This document shows positions 1 to 12,091 of a stretch of DNA of 64,000 nt, in pieces. Source of the DNA: Larix kaempferi (Eukaryota; Streptophyta; Pinopsida; Pinales; Pinaceae); assembly GCA_027924585.1 (NCBI GenBank), contig BSBM01000372.1, positions 6,865,001 through 6,929,000 on the forward strand, read 5' to 3'. Both the position numbers and the translations under genes were made by a program. How positions within the stretch are numbered: the stretch's first letter is position 1; every line of letters starts with the position of its first letter. Under the pieces are notes generated by a model. The model was not told the DNA's origin and made no database searches. It worked only from the letters and a program-made list of their open reading frames with translations.

Positions 1-3000
1 ACTGAATTTGAACACATTAATTTGACATATATGTAACATTAATTTTACAATTCATTAAAATAACAACTATTTTGTTGTATTTTTTTGGGTTAGACCACAC
101 TTCATTATACAAAAAACTACTTAGACTATGCAATAACCATAATGGGGCATCTGCAAGATCATATGCATAGTGCAAGACATTGTAACTAGATATAGTCTTA
201 AAATAAAACTAGGACCATGAGAAAATTACTTACTGTTAACTATGTACAAAAAGAAGCCACTAAGCAAAACGAGGCTATAATAAACATACAACCAAAATAT
301 ACATATAAAACCAACCAAAACCTTAATTCAAAACGAAGAGAGAGCAATCATCCAATCTTGAGAGGTGTAAGAATGATGGACATTAGGAGCCTAAGAAAAA
401 ATAATACATAGCTCAAAAAAACATTAAAAAAAAATCCTCCATACCAAGAAAGTTAGCAACGCTAGCATCATAGGGGCCTGAGCATCAAATTTTTTTGTTC
501 AACACTTGTCGCGACAATATACATGTCTGGGATGGAGGGGAAATGGAATCAAGCCTAATTCAACTGGAGCCTTGCGACTTGCTGCATGTTTGAGTCTCGA
601 CAATCTAACTTTTAAATTGAACCAGAACAACAAAAGAAGTTTGTTAATGGATCGATTTGCGAAAATTCTAGATACATGAGTAATTAAGAGCTCAAGGCTC
701 TAAAATTTCATGTATTTTTTACCAATCCACGATTCGGTGAATTCATAGTATATGGCATGAAATTTAAGTTATTTAATGAAAGAATTAATGTATCTACCTC
801 TGTCGAAACTGTTTTCCATGCTGATGCGGGCCACTGCCCTCCTTATTGTCTTACCAAAATGCATGAGAATGAGGAAGAAGACTTAAAATTATGGACTTCA
901 CCATCAAAGAAGCCTTACAATCACATTGGTAAGGAGTGATAAGAACACCACAACAATCCAATGTGTCAAATCTCAAATGATAGTGTCAATTAAAGACTTA
1001 TATGGTAAATTTAATATATAAGACTTATAGTTGTCTCTTACTCTTTGAGTCTTGACACATTTGATAATTTATGGCTGTCTCTACGCCTTTACCCAATTGA
1101 TATTACAAGGTGAGGATGTGCATGCATAATAATCCTTATTTATGACTATGCGATGAGGATTTAAATGGATGAGGATGTAAAGACATGTTATTTTTATACG
1201 TATTTTGGTGGCGAGTGTCGAAGAGAAACATGGTGAGAAACCACATATGATTGGAAGGACGGAGGGAGATTACATGATCATGATCATGCCACCCATCAAA
1301 TTGAAGACAATTCCTGAGCCAAAAATTGATTTTTTAAATTTTATTAATAACCATTGTGGTACTTTGGTCCAAATGTTTTTTCTAACTCATTGTTTCTCCA
1401 TATTGTGTGCCTAGTGCAACCTCTCTATATCAATGCATAAATCAACGTCCGCTTGGTTTTTGGTTCTAGTTGCATGCCATTGAGTGTTGTTTATAGTTGT
1501 CATGAGTCTATGACATTCATGCAATAAATGAAGTCTTGTAGAAGAGGACTCATCAAAGCGGAAATTTGAATTTCATTTTGATGAAAAATAAGTGGACATT
1601 GGTAGCCAGGTTCACATAGGTAGTAGGCACAATGTTTCGGCCTTGTTTTGGGCCTTGTAGTGGTTCTCTATTGTTACAGCCATAGTCGTTGACACATTGT
1701 CACACCTTAGATCTCAGCCTGAAGGGACTTAGTATTCAGAGTCAAATCCCAGTGGCTAGTACCTCGTAGTCGTCAATCATCACTCGTCACCTTGCAAAGC
1801 TAAGCAGTGAGTGCATGACATGAGTGAGTGAATGATTATAATTTATGATATCTCCAATATTTTGAATGACGAGTCGAATTTTATAGCATAGGAATTTCAA
1901 CATAGAAATTGAAATTTATATGGATGGGTAATTTCAAATGTTGCCCTTCTTTTGAAATGTTGATATAAATTATGTCCTTCCTATTGGAAGGGTAAAATTC
2001 AGATTTTAAATTTTTTTGAAGGGCAATTTTAACTTTACACTTCTAGGAAGGGTTAAAACGCTTTGGAAGGGCCGGGAAGGGTTCAAATTTGAACGTTGAT
2101 GGTAAGTAATAGATTTATGTGTTTGTGGAGACCCTTCTGTCTAGCATACATTTGAAAAGTTACTTAGTAGATTATTTCTCTTCTCATTCTTCATATCCTT
2201 GTGTAAAAGGTTCCTATGTTCCTTTACCTAGAAACACAAGAAAACATGTTCAAGTGGTTCCAATGGGGGAAATCATGGAAATGGGAAAGCCATGGAAATA
2301 TAGGTGAATCGAATACAATGCTTCCTCAACCAAGTAGTGAGTGATGAGATGATAAATTTTAAGAAGAGGACGATGACAAGATGATATCCTTAGTTTTAAA
2401 GTAGTGATATGTTTCATGTTTAAAAATATTTAAATTAGTGATGGTTGAGATGTTGTCAAGTGATAAATTGGTGGGAGTTTTCTATTATTTGTTCAAGTTT
2501 GATTTTGATTTTAGAGAAAAGATCCTTTTGACATTTAAAACTATTCTCATAGTAACATTTCTAAAAAATGATAATATGACCCAAATTGATGGTGTCTAGG
2601 GAAAGTAGCCTTAAAACCTTGATTCATGGATTTGAATTGATAGATTTTATAGAGAAGATGATGATAATAGTATTTTAAATGAGAAACTAGACCTTCAAGG
2701 TCATAATAAAGTTAATGCCATTGTTGATGTGTTGATAAAATTTTAACCATGTCAAGTTAATATAAAATAAATGGTGAAAAGATACAAAATATCATTTTAT
2801 GGCAACATTATGATGAAAGGATGAAGACAACTTTAGTTATAATGAAGTTTGTGAAGAAGACAAAGTGGAAAATGAGGGTTACAAGTAGGAGAAAACCAAA
2901 GTTGATTCTAAGATAAAGGGGAACATATTACTGATAGATTTTGCATAGATGTTAAAAATGTGGTAAAATTGCACAAGCCTATCAAAGAAGTTGTGTAGTG

Positions 3001-4617
3001 TAAAGTAAATGAACATGTTGCAAATATTATAACATTGAAAAATAAAGTAGCATAACTGTAGATATATGAATATTGTGTATATTTTGTACCCTCAGGCATT
3101 GAGTTTTGGTTTTTAAAACTTTCATCTACTCTTGCTAGTGAATATGATTATTGAACTAGGATGCAACTTGCTTAATCAAGTTTGATGAGTTTCAACAGTC
3201 GATTATTAAAATATGGAGAGGAGATAACAAATCCTCATGAATTCATGGAACCTCACTTCCTACCTAGCCAACTAATAGCTTGAGATCATTGATGCGGATG
3301 AGTATTTAAAGTCCAATGATATCAACTCTAAGCCATTCTTTAGTGAATGACAAAATATATTGCCCACATGTTGAACACCAATTGCTCCATGATTATAAAC
3401 TCAAGAAGCTCAAGTCATTTTGGATGCATTTCCTTTAATTTTAATGTAAATTGAAGAATGAATTCATAGAGCTGGAGAGAGAAAAGAATAAACCACATAC
3501 TCACCTAACCTTAGATTTGGGCTAGCTAATCTGTCTTGACACTTTCCACAAACTATTGGTGGTGGAAAGGTTTGTTGTTGAAGTTGGGAAAATATAGGAA
3601 GAATTCATTAAAGACTTTGACAACATGTCACCTATAAGTGTCATGGGAATTAAGGAGTGGATGGCATTGTCCTCATCAAGAATAATGAGATCATTATATT
3701 CTTGGATAATCTACATCACTTTACTCAAAATTTTGAGGAATGTGTTGACCTTAAAAATGGTCAACATGCATACAAGTCAAAGTTTCGCAATGAAGCATGT
3801 CTATACAAATTTTCCAGGAAGCCTTTAGGGCCTTAAAATGTTTTAGTGTCACATCAAATGACAATCATCTAACTGTGATCACTCATTATCCTCCTAGTGT
3901 GTACTAAGATAAGTTGAGATCTGTTGATGCGTGGTCTACTTGATGAGCCTATGATACCTGGAATTTCATGATGGGATTCTTGTTGATCAGTGTTGTTCCA
4001 TATGCGATATATATATTCATTTGATTCATTATTTCTTATGCTTCGTGAATGATAATGTAAATGGTTGGTTTGTAGAGTTAAGTACAATTTTATATCATTT
4101 CCGTGATTATGATATATGGGTTGGTGCAAGGTAATGATACCCACTCATGACACGTTAGTTACAATGGCATGCTGGAAAAACATAAATCTTATCATTAAAA
4201 TGAATTATTAGAGGTACCTAATTTTTTTTTTTAAATTAGGTGTAAAAATATGAAATGTAGAAAAATGGATGACCTTCCAGAATATATAACTTTTATTTAT
4301 GGAAAAGTGGTATAACAACCCCAAAATGCCATTATTTCAATATTTATATGTTATTTTTTTCTCTAAAATATAATGCATATGTTCGTGTTGGTCCACCGGT
4401 TTGTTATGTAAATTGTCAATTTATGAGGAAAAAAATATGTAGAGGCGTAGGCAACAAACGAATCTTGTGCAGGGCTATTTTTCCAAAATTTTAAAAGTTA
4501 ATTTTATATTTTTTTAAATTACGAAAGTCAATGAAGCCTTAAAACAACATGGTCGAGTGTTGGTCCACCATATCATTGTATGAACATAATCAATAATTTT
4601 TATTTTTTTAGCTTGTA
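1..4617. other. Decayed intergenic sequence, no recognisable gene
   Basis: AT-rich sequence in which only short reading frames occur, none with a family I recognise. Around 3290-3860 the plus strand reads as a coding-like stretch broken by many stops, so it may be a very old mobile-element remnant, but I cannot name it. Around 1930-2090 the short word GGAAGGGT recurs several times without forming a clean array. No paired LTRs or TIRs were found inside this stretch. It is the left flank of the target site used by the chromovirus that starts at 4623. Confidence 0.5.
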
Positions 4618-7600
4618 GGTATTGTAACATCCCGAAATTTTCATAAAAAAATTAAAATTTTTATAATAGCATTAAATGTAACATAAATTGCGATTGTGAA
4701 AATAATAAAAGCTTGACAAGACAGCCTTGAATTAATAAGTCATTAATACAGGAAACATATTAATTACTGAGCTTCATAACTAAAGATATTTGAAATGACA
4801 GTGACACAACATACTTCTTTTAACATGGTTAAGTCATTAGTTTTGCTTGTTAACAGTCATTCGAAATTCACGTGTTTATGTTTTCTTGACAATGTGCTGA
4901 CAGTTTTGTTTTTGGATGGTGATGAAAGGGGTCCTACGAGGTCCCTGAGGCTTACTTAGCTATGTTTAGCTAAAGAATTTGTTCATGTTCCTCTTGCGCA
5001 TAATTTAGGTAAGACAAGCGACAAAACAGTGTTAAGAGTATTTATGTTTTACAAAAAGCTGTCAATGTTGGTAGAATTTCTAAGTTCTTCCCTTGCTTCA
5101 GGTATGGATCTATGTCTATTCGAGATGTTCTATTTGGCTAAATAAATACAAAATGCGAAAGTTAGAATAATTGAAAATCTGAACACATTCATTAGTAGAA
5201 TTCTCAAATAGGAATTACTTATGCTTAGAAAACTTCTGGAGTATAAATACTAGGTTACAGACGTCAAGTATTATAATGATACTATTTCTGTTTTGTCATT
5301 TTCAATACCACCATATAAGTTGACTTGAGAATTAATTGACTTATACAATAATTCCAACTATAGTACCTTGGTCCAAGTGGATATCATATAAAAGCTCCTA
5401 AACTTTCCATCTATAAATGTATATAGCACTGAGTGAATCTAACACATCTATTATGATGTTACCTACGAAATTCTATTTTGAAAGGTCATAATATATATTT
5501 TAACCCTTTGTGAATATAATATTAGTACCGTGTAATAAGGTGTGATTTTACAATATATTTTTTATATCTAACAAATAATACAAGGACTAAGGGATACACC
5601 CTAACCAAGTCCTATGTGTATAGTGTTTATGTGAAGTGCGACCCTCATACTATTATCTATATAACCAAACATTTGAATGGCTAAGACTTTAACCATAAAA
5701 ATGAACTATGCAATGTAACCTAGTTTTTATTCTAAGTATTGAACTAGTATGTTATTGCACTTAACTACGAGTTCGTTGATAAGATGATGAGCCGACAATT
5801 ATTGAATTCACGATTGGCAGGTTGACAGTGTCCCGTTCAGGCGTTAATGATTTGGTCTAACACTATGGTGGAATGTCCTATTGTCCATCCACATCATCCA
5901 CTTCACGTGAAACCTGGTGAATGATATAGTTAAGAATCCTAGTTGTGCATCGTTGAGATATGATCCTTCTCCGAGCTGTTTATAATGTTGTTCATTGGCA
6001 TACTATGTTGCATTGTTGTGGTTGTAAGATTTATTGAAGTGCTAAATGTAGTGGTTTCCCACTTTCCAACGTACTCGGTTGGCAACAATCTTCATCGTTG
6101 ATTTGTGATTCTTGAGATTGTAATGGAAAAACCCTAACTGCAAACTATGACCGCATTGAACCACGTTTCTCGGCATTCATTTTGCAAGGTAATGGTCTTG
6201 GGGAGAGGCCGACAGGCCGAGGAGTTCTAGGGTTTTGATAGTTGGAGGTTCACTGAGCTCGAACTCGTGACCTGTGTGTATTCAACCTGTAAGTGGAAGT
6301 CAGGTTAAGAAGTCGAGCCTCTATAGTGAAAGTTGCAGTAGGTAATATGTTGATAGGTTGAGTCTATAGCTGGTTTTACTACGTGAGTTTGTGAGATTTT
6401 TGTCCAAGGTCTTTGTTGAAGCGATGGCACCAGTTTTGACTCTCAGAACTTGGTAAACTTATTGTTTTTTTAGAGATGAAAACTTTCTCTTCCAAGCTGG
6501 ATGGTGGCTTTGTTGGCCTTGTTTGCAGGAGAGTCTTCCCAACATGAAGGTAAAGTATTCTTCTACTCATTATTGTTAATTTAACAGACTTCATAATTAT
6601 ATCAAGTAACTTCTTCAACCATTCGTGGTTTTTGTGACAGGTTTTCCTTCGTCGAAGGACCATTCACTTGAGAAAATGGGGGAGCTCTGCTTGTCCACCG
6701 ATAAGCCTCGGTGGTTTCCTTACCTCGTTGGTCATCCTGTACAGTTGAGGTTGATGAATGATGTTTGACGAAGTTCTAAGTGTTTGGATTTCTGGCACGA
6801 TTTTTGTCCGTTGAATGTAATTTGTCAACAGTAATGTTGTTTGCTCAACTGCTAAGGTGTTGGCTAGTCTAGTTAATGCAATGTCTACTGTAATTTATTA
6901 GTGGAAATGTATCTCATTTTTGGGAGTTGTAAACCCTAAGGGATAAACCCTCGTCATTTTGTTTGGCACTTATGGGTTTAAAACTTCAATGTTTTATTGT
7001 GTAATGTTGGGAATTCCAAATCGTCGATGAAGAAATAAATAGTAATTTGTTTTGATAACAAGTTTTATGTTATTAAAAACGTCTTTGTGAAACGAAGAGA
7101 TGGACTATGCAATTTTTGGGTTGAATGGAAAATGGAACTATAGTATTTTCTTGAAACATGTTAATAGTTGAAGGATTCGATCCTTGGTTTCACACTATGT
7201 TTTAAAATAATGTTTTATTTTAAAAAGTGTTATTGTTTCAACAACTTTTGGATGTTGGCCGAGAGCCAATCTAAGTATTTGCTATTGTAACCAATTCGAT
7301 AATGAGCCAAGTCTATGGTTTCAGTTACTATTTCAAAAATAAATATACATAGGGTTTGGTTGAAAAGTAAATAGGATGTTGAATACGTATTTCTATTCGA
7401 TTGAAAGAATTTGTAAATATGTGTTTAAAATCTGAGAGTTTTAAATAATTGCTAAGTATTGCAAACATAGGATCAATTTCGATTCTGTCAATAAAATAGA
7501 AATTGATTTGTTTTCTAGATTAAGGATTTTGATTTGATCCTAAAACAGAATGATAACGAGATATAATGTTTTGGATTCTAACTATGATGTAACTTGGAAA

Positions 7601-8565
7601 AAGGAAACCCTAGTTGGAATTTAAAAAGGAAATATGAGATATATTTGCTGAATAACTTTATGATATGAAAGTTAAATATCTATTTATTATTTAAATATAA
7701 TAACTCTGATTACAAGAGTTTTTGCAGCTGTTAGAATCTATAATTAATAAATCCTGAAATCTAATGCATGAAACATCTGATATTGAAAACATCTTTGCAA
7801 AGAATACATGGTAATAGATTGCAACAATGGTTAGTGATAAATAGGAATATAGTTTTGTACATAAATGAATTGTTTTTCTTTTATAAGTAAGTACAAGAGA
7901 ATGTTTTCTATAACTGTTTATTATATACTGTTCTGTTTCTGAGTTTAAAACATGTAAATGTTAGAATTAGAAGAACACTACAGTATCAATCTATCTATTC
8001 ACTTGGCATTCTGCCCATCAGTTATCTGATCTTAATTTCACTTCCTGTACTAGAGTACGATGCAGAAAGTAGCATGGGGAAAAATGCAGAGAAGTCATTT
8101 TATCAATCCTTTCATCTATTATATCAATTTCATGTAGAAAACATACTCAGGTTAGAAAGTAGAATAATTTCTTACTGATAAATGCAGAGTTTAATTGACT
8201 AAAATAACAACAGAAAAATAGAACCTGATAATTTGTAGGAGAACAAACCACCCAAGGAGCCTGTTCCACCCAACCTACTCCTGAAGACAACCAACTTACT
8301 TGCCTTAGGACCCCCAAGCCTGTTCACTGAACCACAAGGAGGAAGATTCTGTAGAAGCCTTAGTACATCAACTTGCAGTAGAATATAGATTTTTTAGTCA
8401 TCAAGACTCAGCAGTCAAAAAGACCTGCACCAGCACCTCTGGTTTTCCTTCTCAATATAATTAGCAAAGTCACAATTGCACTCTAACATAGCCTCCCTAT
8501 TTGAATATCTCAGTGATCACCTGATGCACTTGAGGAATATTTCTGCAAAAAATATTGTAAGGGGC

Positions 8566-9258
8566 TGTTAAATTTTCTGAATTTACTTCAATATGATCTA
8601 GGATCTTAACTGAGAGAACAACATGTACAGCATATCTACAACATATCAATCATGGAGACAATAATGCAAGCACACAAGAGACACAAAGATTTACTTGGGG
8701 AAAACCATAAAGGTGAAAAACCCCAATAACTTCCTCAGAGATAGATAGAGCAATGATACAACCAACCAAGAGATATAGCCATAACCTAGCAGCAGATCCT
8801 CCTCCTCCATAAGTGCGCCACTCCTCCTTGAGTGCATGTGTGAAGTGAGTGAGTAAATAGAGTGCCTCCCGCACTCTATTTATACTTGACTTGACTTGCC
8901 TTTTTACCTAACTCATGTAGGCTCGAACTTAACCACATAAACATAATGCTGAGTGGGCCGACCCCCAATAGGGTGGTCTAATAACCCTTTGACCCACATG
9001 GCCGACCCCCAATAGGGTGGTCTAATAACCCTTTGACCCACATGGCCGACCCCCAATAGGGTGGTCTAATAACCCTTTGACCCACATGACTTATACAGGG
9101 CCGACCCTAAACAAGGCGGTCTAATAACCCATCAAGTATAAGTTACGACACTTACAATATAAATGACGACACTTCCGTATAGAGGAATAATAACATCTCT
9201 ATAGGAATACAATATACATATATGTGAAATACATTCCGAAGTTACATATACATCAACA
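8566..9258 (-). repeat. 3' LTR of Copia A1
   Basis: 693 bp, almost identical to 15239-15886. On the minus strand a TATAAATAG box lies at 8876-8884. The 45-bp length excess over the other LTR is explained by one extra 44-bp minisatellite unit and a single-base indel. Followed at 9259-9272 by a pyrimidine run (purine-rich on the minus strand) that serves as the polypurine tract. A 74-codon frame inside it (8650-8874) is repeated in the other LTR and is not a gene. Confidence 0.93.
8956..9087. repeat. 44-bp minisatellite in A1 LTR, three copies
   Basis: Three head-to-tail copies (8956-8999, 9000-9043, 9044-9087) of a 44-bp unit starting GGCCGACCCCCAATAGGG, followed by a diverged partial copy. 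The other LTR of the same element has only two (15628-15671, 15672-15715). Element E has one related copy per LTR (GGGTCGACCCCCACATGG). Confidence 0.93.
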
Positions 9259-9517
9259 CTCCCTCTTAACTAGGAAGGTATTTCTCAGCACAGTTCTTCT
9301 AGCACAAGTCATCTTCTCTGGATCATCGTCACTGGATAATCGTCATCGAGTCATCATCATCGTCACTACTGCTGCTATCTCAATCAATCTCTGAATCTAC
9401 TCGTCATAGGAAGTTCTACAGAGCCAGTCCTTTTTCATACTGGATGTAGGCCCACCACCTGCAGGTCTTCATCATCACTGGCCATACTGTGGAATCCTCA
9501 GGACTTATTACGTGCGT

Positions 9518-10160
9518 CACAAAACCTGGCTGCAGCATCCCAGGCTATTACGAGCACACAGCTCTACCTGTAGGATCTCCCAGGAGCACATTACATGTGA
9601 CCCATCACAAAACCTGGCTGAAGCATCCCAGGCTGTTACGAGCACTCGGCTCTACCTGTCGGATCTCCCAGGAGCACATTACATGTGATCTCACCACAAA
9701 ACCTGGCTGAAGCATCTGAGGCCTTTTTCATCCTGTCCAGATCTCCCAGGAGCAAATTACATGTGGTCCACCACAAAACCTGGCTGAAGCATCTGAGGCC
9801 TTTTTCATCCTGTCCAGATCTCCCAGGAGCAAATTACATGTGGTCATGGAAAAACCTGGCTGAAGCATCTGAGGCCTTTTTCATCCTGTCCAGATCTCCC
9901 AGGAGCAAATTACATGCCATAGGACAAAACCTCGCAAGAGCATCTGCCAGATATCCCAGGGCACCGAATTACATGCCATAGGCAAAACCTCGAAAGACTA
10001 TCTGCAGATCTCCCAGGGCACAAATTACATGTCTTCCCAAGCAAAACCTCGCAAGAGCATTTGCTAGATGTCCCAGGGCACCGAATTACATGCCATAGGC
10101 AAAACCTCGAAAGACCATCTGCAAATCTCCCAGGGCACAAATTACATGCTTTCCTGCACA
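9518..10160. repeat. Tandem repeat array in A1 3' region
   Basis: Repeats of about 57-89 bp, anchored on AAAACCTGGCTG or AAAACCTCGCAAG and on CTCCCAGGAGCA or CTCCCAGGGCAC. Anchors recur at 9521, 9609, 9698, 9775, 9851 and 9926, then more closely to 10160. It lies downstream of the RNase H stop and upstream of the polypurine tract. The reading frames crossing it simply repeat one peptide and are not genes. Confidence 0.85.
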
Positions 10161-10189
10161 ACCTGATCCACGGCCATAAAGTATCATCT

Positions 10190-10700
10190 GATACTCATCA
10201 AACATCATCCTGATGTACACATGATCATCCTGATCATCATCACTGCAACATCCTGCTGCATGTCATCTGGAGAAGCTCGTCATCCACGATCATCCAAGTA
10301 TACATAGATACATGATCCACACAATGTATCCATCGGCATACATGATCTACCTGATCATACAAAGATACATGATCCACACAATGTATCCATCAACATACAT
10401 GATCTGCCTGATCATCATCACTGCAACATCCTGCTGCATGTCATCTGGAGAAGCTCGTCATCCACGATCATCCAAGTATCCACCTGATACATACATAGAT
10501 ACATGATCCACACAATGTATCCGTCAGCATACATGATCTACCTGATCATACAAAGATACATGATCCACACAATGTATCCATCAGCATCCAACATGATGCG
10601 TTCATACAAAATACATACACATGATCCATCCGATCATATCCAGCATCCAACATGATGCATATATACATACATAAAATGATCCAACTGATCATATCAAGCA
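10190..10700. repeat. Second tandem repeat array in A1 3' region
   Basis: Interleaved repeats built from words such as CATACATGATCTACCTGATC and GATACATGATCCACACAATG, with a larger duplicated block containing ATCCTGCTGCATGTCATCTG near 10250 and 10430. Non-coding and specific to this element; element E has different arrays at the same relative position. Confidence 0.8.
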
Positions 10701-10818
10701 GAAACTAGAACATCATCCTGATCCTCATCATCCAGCGCTTACATCCACAGCCATGTGAAGGATCCTCCTTCCAACATGCATGGAATGGCTTCAGCAAATG
10801 TGTCCATCACTTCTTCCT

Positions 10819-12091
10819 CTAAGTGTCCTCGATCTGAAGAACGCCAAGCCTCTCTCTGAAGTACTCAAACTTCACTCTGCCTAGTGGCTTCGTCAGCACA
10901 TCTGCAATCTGCTCGTCCGTCGCAACATACAGGAGCTTCACAGCTCCTCTCTGCACCATATCCCTGATATAGTGATATTTGATCTCTATGTGTTTCGACC
11001 TGTCATGAAACACTGGGTTCTCGGATAGCTTCACACAACTCTGGTTATCACAGAAGATACCAGTAGCATCCAACGGGAGATCAAATAACTCAGACAGTAG
11101 CTTCTGCAGCCATACTGCCTCACAACTAGCTGAACAGGTGGCAACATACTCTGCCTCAGCTGTACTCAGTGCTACGCAGGACTGCTTCCTGCTAAACCAA
11201 GAGATCACACCTGATCCCATACTAAAGCAACACCCAGATGTGCTCTTCCTGTCTGTAGCACTGCCAGCCCAATCTGAATCAACGTAACCCTGCAGGTTAA
11301 ACTTTTGATTTGCCTCATACCTGAGCCAATAATCCATTGTACCCTTCAGGTACCTCAGAACATGCTTTACAGCAACCAGGTGAACACTCCTCGGATCCGT
11401 CAGGAACTGGCTCAATGTGTTCACAGCAAAGCAAATGTCTGGTCTCGTGTTCGTCAGGTACATCAAGGACCCAATCATCTGACGATACATAGAAACATCA
11501 ATTGGCTCAGATGAAGCATCACAAAGAAGCTTCAGATTCGATGCCATAGGTGTGGCCATGGCCTTGCAATCCATCATCCCAAATCTCTTCAGGATATCTA
11601 CTGTGTACTTCCCTTGACCAAGGAAGATCCCACCTGCATTCTGCCACACCTCCATGCCAAAAAAAAATAGTGCATCATCCCCAAGTTCTTCATCTCGAAC
11701 TTGGAAGAAAGCTTCCGCTGTGTGTCGACAATCAATCTATCTTTACCTGTAACAAACAGGTTATCTGCATACAAAAGTAGTATCACTGGATTGCCTTCTT
11801 CAACCTTGTAGAAAAGGTTGGAATCTGCTTTACTCTTGGTAACGCCCAAACTGGATAGAAAGCTGTCTATCCTACCATACCAAGTTCTGCACACATATAT
11901 GACTACACCATGCTGTCTTGAGATCCATCTGGTGCATCTTCTATTTCATCACTTTTATATTTCTTAATGCTGCCATCTGCAACATGCTTGATCTGATAGT
12001 TCCATTTGGAAGTCATAACAAACTTCCCTTCACATCTTGGGACTACATCCCAAACATCATTCTTCATGATCGACGGATCATGGCATTCCAT
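10819..12091 (-). pseudogene. Copia reverse transcriptase (partial) and RNase H remnant, A1
   Basis: Three minus-strand pieces in order. 12091-11903 is the start of RT (motif SKWNYQIKHVADGSIKKYKS). 11894-11598 is the later RT with YADNLFVTG, a variant of the YVDDL catalytic box. 11655-10819 holds the end of RT (SLMYLTNTRPDICFAVNTLS) and Copia RNase H (DSDWAGSATDRKSTSG, ALSTAEAEYVA, ending ADVLTKPLG). About 70-80 residues of RT between the KYK segment and the WYGRIDSF segment are missing, including the first catalytic aspartate region. A frameshift sits at a nine-A run (11659-11667). The RNase H part is long and intact in frame, but the protein cannot be a working RT. Confidence 0.93.

Noticed and set aside
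3625-3828. 67-codon frame near 3.6 kb as a gene
   Set aside because: Isolated, surrounded by stops in all frames, and without recognised motif; treated as decayed sequence.
9489-10161. Open frames on both strands that could pass for a repeat protein
   Set aside because: They follow the minisatellite in the 3' region of A1; repeats shift frame between units.
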